Source of the DNA: Pseudomonadota bacterium
GTDB lineage: Bacteria > Pseudomonadota > Alphaproteobacteria > Acetobacterales > Acetobacteraceae
Assembly (NCBI GenBank): GCA_021805565.1
Contig: JAJZFA010000052.1
Span: 1-51,553 of the forward strand
DNA length: 51,553 nucleotides
Direction: 5' to 3'
A program made the position numbers and the translations under genes. The notes under the pieces are model-generated. The model did no database searches. It had not been told where the DNA came from and worked only from the letters and a program-made list of their open reading frames with translations. Shown here in pieces: positions 46,181-51,553 of the stretch; within the stretch, counting starts at the first letter, position 1, and each line of letters begins with the position of its first letter.

Positions 46181-47560
46181 ATGAGTGCCGTCATCGATGG
46201 AAACGTCCTGGCCCCGGAATCGGGGTCGATGGAGGAGCGTTACCGGCAATCGCCGGCGTTCCGGGCGGCGTCGGACCAAACCCGCGTGACCGGGACGCAT
46301 ATTCATATCGCGGTCGCCAATGGGCTCGGCTGGGGCTTCGATGGCATGGACGGAGTCATCTTCGCCCTGGCGTCGCCGCTGATCATCCGGGATTTCCGGC
46401 TGACCATCCCCGAATACCGGTCGGGCATGCAAATCGCGCTGCTGGTCGGAATCGTGGGCATGTTCGCCTGGCCGTGGCTGGCGGATCGCTATGGACGGCG
46501 GTCATTGCTGGCGATCAACATTGCCTTGTTCTCGCTGATGATGCCGGTGCTGGCGATCTGCACGACATGGGCGGCTTTCGTGGCGGTACGGTGCGTGGTG
46601 AACTTCGCACTGAACGGCGAGTGGTCGCTGGGATCGATGCTGGTGGCGGAAACCTGGCCGGCGCGATTGCGCGGGCGGGTGATCGGCATCAGCCGCGGCA
46701 CCTGGTGCTTCGGGGCGGCGCTGGCGGGGGCGATCGCCACGTATGTGATCGCGGATTACGGCTGGCGTTTCGCCTTCGCGGTTCCAGCCCTGGTGGCCGT
46801 AATCGCCGTGTATGTGCGGGCGAAATGTCCGGAGTCGCCATACTGGGTTCGCATGCAGGATCGCAAGGCACGGGTTGCCCGTGCCAAGGCCCGTGGGATC
46901 GCGTTGTCAGCCGACGACGCCGCCTGGGCCGGCAAGACAAATCGCATTCCGCTGCGGCAGTTGTTCTTGCCCGATATGCGCAGGAACACCGCGGTCGCGA
47001 CATTCATCGCCTGCTGCTCAACCACGATTTACGGCACGGTGGGCGGCTGGATGCCGCTGTATCTGTCGCAGGAACGTCACTGGTCCACCGCGATGTATGG
47101 ACAATTCTACATCTGGTGGGGGTTGATCGGCTTTCTGGGCCTGCTGGCGTCCGGCTGGATTTCCGACCGGTTCGGACGGCGACCGGCGTTTTACGCGATG
47201 CTGTTGGAAGGCGGCGTGTTCATCACGCTGTGGGTATTCGCCAAGACCGATACCGAACTGTGGATTTACGGCTTGCTGTGGGGCATCGGCTTCCTGGGCT
47301 TCTGGGGACCCAGCATGGTACTGACGGCGGAGGTTTATCCGACACGGATTCGCGGCATTGGCAACGGATTTTCATGGTCCGTGGCGTGGCTGTTCGGGTT
47401 CATTCTGTGGCCATTCCTGGCGGTTGGGTTGCAGCAGCGCACCGGATCTTTCGCGGCCGCGTTTCTGCTGATCCCGGCGGCGATGCTCTGTATGGCCATC
47501 GGCGTCTGGTGGTTCACGCCCGAACATGCCGGACAGGAACTGGATGAAATCGCGACCTGA
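46181..47560 (+). CDS. MFS transporter (sugar or aromatic acid type)
   Basis: A 459-residue major facilitator protein with 12 membrane segments. The loop 2-3 motif reads WLADRYGRRSLL and the loop 8-9 copy reads WISDRFGRRPAF. GWGFDGMDGVIFALASPLII in segment 1 is a mark of the aromatic acid:H+ symporter and sialate-type groups. I chose the ATG at 46181, 52 bases after the esterase gene. The next gene follows after ten bases, so esterase, carrier and EthD-like protein may form an uptake-and-breakdown unit. Confidence 0.88.
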   Translation: MSAVIDGNVLAPESGSMEERYRQSPAFRAASDQTRVTGTHIHIAVANGLGWGFDGMDGVIFALASPLIIRDFRLTIPEYRSGMQIALLVGIVGMFAWPWLADRYGRRSLLAINIALFSLMMPVLAICTTWAAFVAVRCVVNFALNGEWSLGSMLVAETWPARLRGRVIGISRGTWCFGAALAGAIATYVIADYGWRFAFAVPALVAVIAVYVRAKCPESPYWVRMQDRKARVARAKARGIALSADDAAWAGKTNRIPLRQLFLPDMRRNTAVATFIACCSTTIYGTVGGWMPLYLSQERHWSTAMYGQFYIWWGLIGFLGLLASGWISDRFGRRPAFYAMLLEGGVFITLWVFAKTDTELWIYGLLWGIGFLGFWGPSMVLTAEVYPTRIRGIGNGFSWSVAWLFGFILWPFLAVGLQQRTGSFAAAFLLIPAAMLCMAIGVWWFTPEHAGQELDEIAT

Positions 47561-47570
47561 GGGAACCAGG

Positions 47571-48203
47571 ATGGCAAAGGGACTGTTGTTGGCGGCGTTC
47601 GATTACACCAACGCGCATGCGGACGAATTTCATGACTGGTACGATCTGGAACACGTGCCGGAACGGCGGCGCGTTCCGGGCTTCGGTCTGTGCGAACGGT
47701 GGATCGGCGTCGCCAATCCCAAGCATGCGGTGGCGACATACGATCTGGACAGTCCGGCGGTGCTGGCGAGCGCGCCTTACAAGGCGATTGCGTTCGATAA
47801 TCTGTCAGTCTGGTCCAAACGGGTCGTGCCGATGTGCACGCGGCTGCTCCGGTTCGATGCGGAGCAGACTCTACCGGGCAGCGCGGATAGCCCAGCGGGG
47901 GCCGGCGGTGTGCTGGTCAATGCGATGAACGTGGCGCCGGAGCACGATGCCGACTTCAACGAATGGTACGATCATGAGCACATCCCGGCACTTGCCGCCG
48001 TTCCGGGCGTCCTGTCCGCCCGGCGCTTCGTCGATACCGCTGGCACGCATCGTTATCTGGCGCTGTATCATCTGACCGAACCGGAAATAACGATGGGCGC
48101 GGACTGGAAGAAAGCAGCAGGTACGCCGTGTACCGAGCGGCTGCGGCCGCATTTCCGGGATCATGTGCGGATTTTGACGCGGCGGTATGTACGCGCGGGA
48201 TAG
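47571..48203 (+). CDS. Tandem EthD-like (dimeric alpha/beta barrel) protein
   Basis: A 210-residue protein made of two similar halves. The first has FHDWYDLEHVPERRRVPGF, the second FNEWYDHEHIPALAAVPGV; each is followed by strands expected of a ferredoxin-like dimeric barrel. The duplication lets one chain form the barrel that other members form by dimerising. Relatives take part in the breakdown of aromatic or ether compounds, but the reaction is not known. GGAACCAGG precedes the ATG, ten bases after the MFS gene. Confidence 0.8.
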   Translation: MAKGLLLAAFDYTNAHADEFHDWYDLEHVPERRRVPGFGLCERWIGVANPKHAVATYDLDSPAVLASAPYKAIAFDNLSVWSKRVVPMCTRLLRFDAEQTLPGSADSPAGAGGVLVNAMNVAPEHDADFNEWYDHEHIPALAAVPGVLSARRFVDTAGTHRYLALYHLTEPEITMGADWKKAAGTPCTERLRPHFRDHVRILTRRYVRAG

Positions 48204-48235
48204 ACCCGGTTCAGCCCGCCGCCCCGGTCCGAATA

Positions 48236-48265
48236 CCAGGGGCAGACAAAATCGACGGCCCCTGG
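48236..48265. terminator. Bidirectional terminator
   Basis: CCAGGGGC and GCCCCTGG form a perfect 8-bp stem around a 14-base loop that contains AAAAT, between the converging EthD-like gene and the phosphatase gene. It ends three bases before the phosphatase stop codon. Confidence 0.62.
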
Positions 48266-48267
48266 AC

Positions 48268-49029
48268 TTACCGCACGCCCCAGCAGACAAAATGCGGATT
48301 GTCCCAGCCGGGCTTGCCATAGCGCAGACCCTGCCCGTCGAGCGTTTCGACGCTGCCCCCGGCCGCCAGCAGCACCGCATGAGGGGCGCAGGTGTCCCAC
48401 TCCATGGTGCGGCCGAAACGCGGATAGACGTCGGCTTGCCCCTCGGCCAGTCGGCAGAATTTCAGGCTGGACCCGAAATTCACAAGTTGGGCGACGGTTC
48501 GGCCGACCAGGAAAGCATCCAGGACGGCGGTGTCGCCGTGATGGCGGCTGGCCACCACCGTCAGCCCCTCCGGCGGCGGCTTCCGAGCGGCGATCGGCGT
48601 ACGCGCGCCATCTTTGCGGCGCCACGCCCCGGCGCCAACAATGCCGCCAAAGATTTCACGGGCCGCCGGCACGCCGACCACGCCCAGCACCGGCAGGCCA
48701 TTGCGCACCAATCCGATGTTGACGGCGAAATCGTCGCCACCCGACGCAAACTCCCGCGTGCCGTCCAGCGGATCGACCAGCCAGAATTCCGCCGATGGTC
48801 GGGCGGTGGTCCCGCCAGCCGATTCTTCCTCGGCGATAACCACGCAGCCCGGCAGGGCGGCACGCAGACCGGCCAGAATGATGACCTCGGCCGCCCGGTC
48901 GGCTTCGGTCACCACCGATTGGTCCGCCTTGCGATGCACCTGAAATCCCCGGTCGCGAATCGCCCGGATTTCCGCCCCCGCCCGTTCCGCCAGATCCGCC
49001 GCCAGATCGAGTAACGCCGTATCGTCCAT
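48268..49029 (-). CDS. cysQ: 3'(2'),5'-bisphosphate nucleotidase CysQ-type phosphatase
   Basis: Magnesium-dependent phosphatase of the inositol monophosphatase fold, 253 residues. CysQ recycles 3'-phosphoadenosine 5'-phosphate from sulfate assimilation. It shows EEES (67-70), DPLDGTREF (86-94) with metal-binding aspartates, and GSSLKFCRLAEGQADVYPRF. The late motif reads WDTCAPHAVL where CysQ proteins usually have WDTAAGHAVL; the key aspartate is kept. The ATG at 49029 shares a base with the stop of the upstream gene; a GTG one codon before is also possible. Confidence 0.9.
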   Translation of the reverse strand: MDDTALLDLAADLAERAGAEIRAIRDRGFQVHRKADQSVVTEADRAAEVIILAGLRAALPGCVVIAEEESAGGTTARPSAEFWLVDPLDGTREFASGGDDFAVNIGLVRNGLPVLGVVGVPAAREIFGGIVGAGAWRRKDGARTPIAARKPPPEGLTVVASRHHGDTAVLDAFLVGRTVAQLVNFGSSLKFCRLAEGQADVYPRFGRTMEWDTCAPHAVLLAAGGSVETLDGQGLRYGKPGWDNPHFVCWGVR

Positions 49030-51553
49030 CACGCCGGTTCCACCGACCGCTGCCGGCGCCTCTGTTTTGCCTTCAGGGCCGGTTTCCGTTCGGGCACGAC
49101 CGGTTTCAGCATCAGGTCGGCCGCTTCATAGACCAGGTTCGGTTCCAGCAGGCGCAGGCACGCTAGCGAACGCGGGCAATCCTCGGCGTTGGCCAGATAG
49201 CAGGGGCTGCATGTCATATTCCGCCGCAGCGCAATTGCGTTCGGGCCGACAGGCCCCCATTCGACCGGATCGACCACACCGGAATGAATGCCGATCGTCG
49301 GCATGCCGATCGCCGCCGCGATGTGCTTCGGACCGCTGTCGTTACCGATATACAGGACGCAGGTTTTCAACAGACGCGGCAGATCGGTCAGCGATGTCTG
49401 TCCGGCCAGCGACGCAATCGCCCGCGGGGACCGCACCGTTCGCAGCAGCGCGTTGGCCGTTTCGATTTCATCGGGGCCACCGACCAGCAGGATATTGACA
49501 TTGTTTCGTTCTGTTAAAAGATCGATCAGCGCGCAAAAATGGTGTTCCGGCCATTGCTTGGTGATGTTGCCGGCACCGGGATGGATGGCGACGACCGGTT
49601 TGGCGAACAACGCGCGCACAGGGTCCGGCAGATCCGTCAGCGGCATCCCCGCCGGTTCGGGCTGGATGATCGCACGATCCGGTTCGGACGCATGCCCGAT
49701 CGCATTGACCAGCGCCATCAGGTCATCGACGATATGGCTGCGCTTGCGCTGAAGCGTTCTGTCCCCGTCCCAGTCGAGCGCGATATCGAGAAACGGAAAC
49801 TGACCCTGGTAATCGAACCCGGCCAGAAACCGGGCGCCAGTAAACTTCAGTACGTCGCGTGTCGAAATATGCTTGCGCAAATCGACCGCGAGATCGAACC
49901 GGTACGGCTGCAACTGGGCCGCCAGTCCAGCGTAGTCATCGGCGGTCAGTTCACGTTCGCCTAGTTGCGACCGGGCGTGAAAGAAAGCGAACGGAATGAA
50001 ATCGTCGATACAGGGTTCCAGTGCGACAAATGCCCGCGATGCCGGCCCGGCCAGTACTGTTATCCGGGCATGGGGGAACAACGATTTCAGACGGCGGATC
50101 GGCGGCAACGCCGTCACGAAATCGCCGATATGATCCAGTTTCACAACCAATATCCGCTCGATTTCGGCCGGCGCGAACATCGGGCCGCCGGCCACCACCC
50201 ACTGTACCGGTTCGTCGTCGGGACGATAGTCGTCGTCGTGACGCGACAAGCGCGGATTGAAATATGGATCGCCCGCCGCGAACACCGTCTTCCAGGCCGC
50301 GTTAAAATGGGTCAGGTCGTACACGTCCTTCATATTCGACCGGCTCGCCAATTCGTAATGAACAAGCGTCGCATATGGCGTAAATACAGTCAGCAGACCG
50401 GCGCGATGCACCCGAAGGCAAAAGTCCAAATCGTTGTTGACGATTTCATGCGCCTCATCGAAGCCGCCAAGCTGCTCGAACGTCTCGCGGCGGACCAGCA
50501 TGCAGGCGCCGGTAACGGCGATGACGTTACGCTGGGTCAGGGCCAACCCGAAATAGCAAGGGTCGTCATGTGCCGCGAAGCGGAATGCGTGACGCCCTAT
50601 ACCGGTGTTCGACAAAAACATACCGGCATGCTGCACCTTGCCATCGCGGTACAATAGTTGCGGACCCGTAATGCCAACCTCCGGCCTCCTTGCGTGCTCC
50701 AGCATCGCACCAAGCCAGTCGGGATCGGTAATTTCCATATCATCATTCAAAAACAGCAAAAATTCGCCGTTGGCGACCTCCGCCGCTCGGTTGTTGAAGA
50801 CGGACCAGTTGAATGGAGACGAAATTTCAACGATCTGGTCTGCATTTTCCTGCAGCCACAGTTTCCAGGCCATTCCGGTTTCCGGAATATTATCGATGCA
50901 GATTATTTCGAAATCGCGATAGGCGGTTTTGCCGCGCAGCGTATCGATGCAGGTTTCAATGTAACCGTGCGCGGCACAGGTCGGAATGATGATGGAAACC
51001 TTGCCCGCCGATGGTATCGGTCGCCTGACCCGCCAAGTGCCATGGATCGGGGTAGCAAGAACCTCACCCGCGATTCCGCGACGATCCAGCGCGCGTTCCA
51101 GCGCCCCCCGTTCCCGGCCGGCATCGTCGAGGTCCGGCACTACGCGCTGACACAACAGCTTCGGGATATGGTGCACGCCGATGGCCAGTTCGGAGCAGCG
51201 CAGAACAAGGTCGTATTCGCCGTTGGCGATGAGACTGGCGGGGGTGGCACCGGTTTTTGCCAACAGACCCGAATCCATTGTCCAAAAGCGGCCGATATAG
51301 TTGGAGGACAACAGCAGATCGGGCGAAAAATCCGGCTTGAAAAATGGTTCAATCTCGTTACTGACGGGACTCAACCGGACCTCGTCCGTATAGATCATGT
51401 CGTGGCCGGGATGGCGAACACTGGCGACCGCCAGTTCAAGCAACGCGTCCGCCCCCGGTTCGTCCCCCGGCAGCAGCAGCGCATATAGCACGGTTTTGTC
51501 GCTGGATCTTTCTCCAAGCGGTGCCGTCCAGGCCGCGGAATCGGACGGACTGA
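49029..51553 (-). CDS. GT2/GT9 glycosyltransferase fusion (5' end outside window)
   Basis: The frame is open to the right edge of the window, so the start lies beyond it; a GTG at 51491 is not preceded by a stop and is unlikely to be the true start. The visible part holds more than 820 residues. First comes a GT2 domain (VSIIIPTCAAHG, LLFLNDDMEITDPDWLGAM with the DxD-type site, GACMLVRRETFEQLGGF, IVNNDLDFCLRVH). Then comes a GT9 heptosyltransferase-like domain (ILVVKLDHIGDFVTALP, VAIHPGAGNITKQWPE, YIGNDSGPKHIAAAIG, and CSPCYLANAEDCP). The combination suggests assembly of a surface polysaccharide or lipopolysaccharide. The C terminus is basic. Confidence 0.88.
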   Translation of the reverse strand, partial: SPSDSAAWTAPLGERSSDKTVLYALLLPGDEPGADALLELAVASVRHPGHDMIYTDEVRLSPVSNEIEPFFKPDFSPDLLLSSNYIGRFWTMDSGLLAKTGATPASLIANGEYDLVLRCSELAIGVHHIPKLLCQRVVPDLDDAGRERGALERALDRRGIAGEVLATPIHGTWRVRRPIPSAGKVSIIIPTCAAHGYIETCIDTLRGKTAYRDFEIICIDNIPETGMAWKLWLQENADQIVEISSPFNWSVFNNRAAEVANGEFLLFLNDDMEITDPDWLGAMLEHARRPEVGITGPQLLYRDGKVQHAGMFLSNTGIGRHAFRFAAHDDPCYFGLALTQRNVIAVTGACMLVRRETFEQLGGFDEAHEIVNNDLDFCLRVHRAGLLTVFTPYATLVHYELASRSNMKDVYDLTHFNAAWKTVFAAGDPYFNPRLSRHDDDYRPDDEPVQWVVAGGPMFAPAEIERILVVKLDHIGDFVTALPPIRRLKSLFPHARITVLAGPASRAFVALEPCIDDFIPFAFFHARSQLGERELTADDYAGLAAQLQPYRFDLAVDLRKHISTRDVLKFTGARFLAGFDYQGQFPFLDIALDWDGDRTLQRKRSHIVDDLMALVNAIGHASEPDRAIIQPEPAGMPLTDLPDPVRALFAKPVVAIHPGAGNITKQWPEHHFCALIDLLTERNNVNILLVGGPDEIETANALLRTVRSPRAIASLAGQTSLTDLPRLLKTCVLYIGNDSGPKHIAAAIGMPTIGIHSGVVDPVEWGPVGPNAIALRRNMTCSPCYLANAEDCPRSLACLRLLEPNLVYEAADLMLKPVVPERKPALKAKQRRRQRSVEPA

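Overview
The window is G+C-rich bacterial DNA with dense, tightly spaced genes. Its str/S10/spc/alpha ribosomal cluster, hopanoid genes (hpnE, shc, hpnG), Cys4-type adenylate kinase and FabI point to an alphaproteobacterium. Rhodospirillales, probably Acetobacteraceae, is the best guess, but this is inferred from gene content and protein style, not from an rRNA. No rRNA, tRNA, CRISPR array, insertion sequence or prophage was seen.

Layout. (1) 1-1685: a window-edge stretch, half of a dispersed structured repeat, a 51-codon gene and an unrecognised 400-residue protein. (2) 1819-3777: aroC and fabI. (3) 3925-15069, all minus strand: an ABC exporter with a C39-like domain, an HlyD adaptor, a Sel1-repeat protein, a 1013-residue TPR/GT2/GT4 protein, a protein with ChW-like repeats and a GT4 glycosyltransferase. 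This looks like a surface-glycan or glycoprotein export locus. (4) 15523-17372, plus strand: a phosphinothricin-type acetyltransferase and an AmpG-like permease, separated by the second copy of the repeat. (5) 17409-33918, minus strand: 30 genes from rpsL to rplQ including tuf, secY, adk and rpoA. fusA is missing from its usual place between rpsG and tuf. (6) 34309-38748, plus strand: asnB, a Rieske ferredoxin and two related amidohydrolases. (7) 38768-45000, minus strand: a CoA-binding/MetY fusion, hpnG-shc-hpnE and a DUF1489 protein. (8) 45145-48203, plus strand: a PHB-depolymerase-type esterase, an MFS carrier and a tandem EthD-like protein. (9) 48268-51553, minus strand: a CysQ-type phosphatase and a GT2/GT9 glycosyltransferase that runs off the window end.

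The genes mostly fall into ordinary pathways: translation, hopanoid synthesis, chorismate and fatty acid synthesis, sulfur amino acids. The parts most worth a second look are the export/glycosylation locus, where two 30-bp minisatellites alter coding ends or catalytic domains; the dispersed covarying hairpin repeat; the attenuator-like leader of rpsL with other hairpins inside the ribosomal cluster; and the Rieske/amidohydrolase group that lacks an oxygenase.
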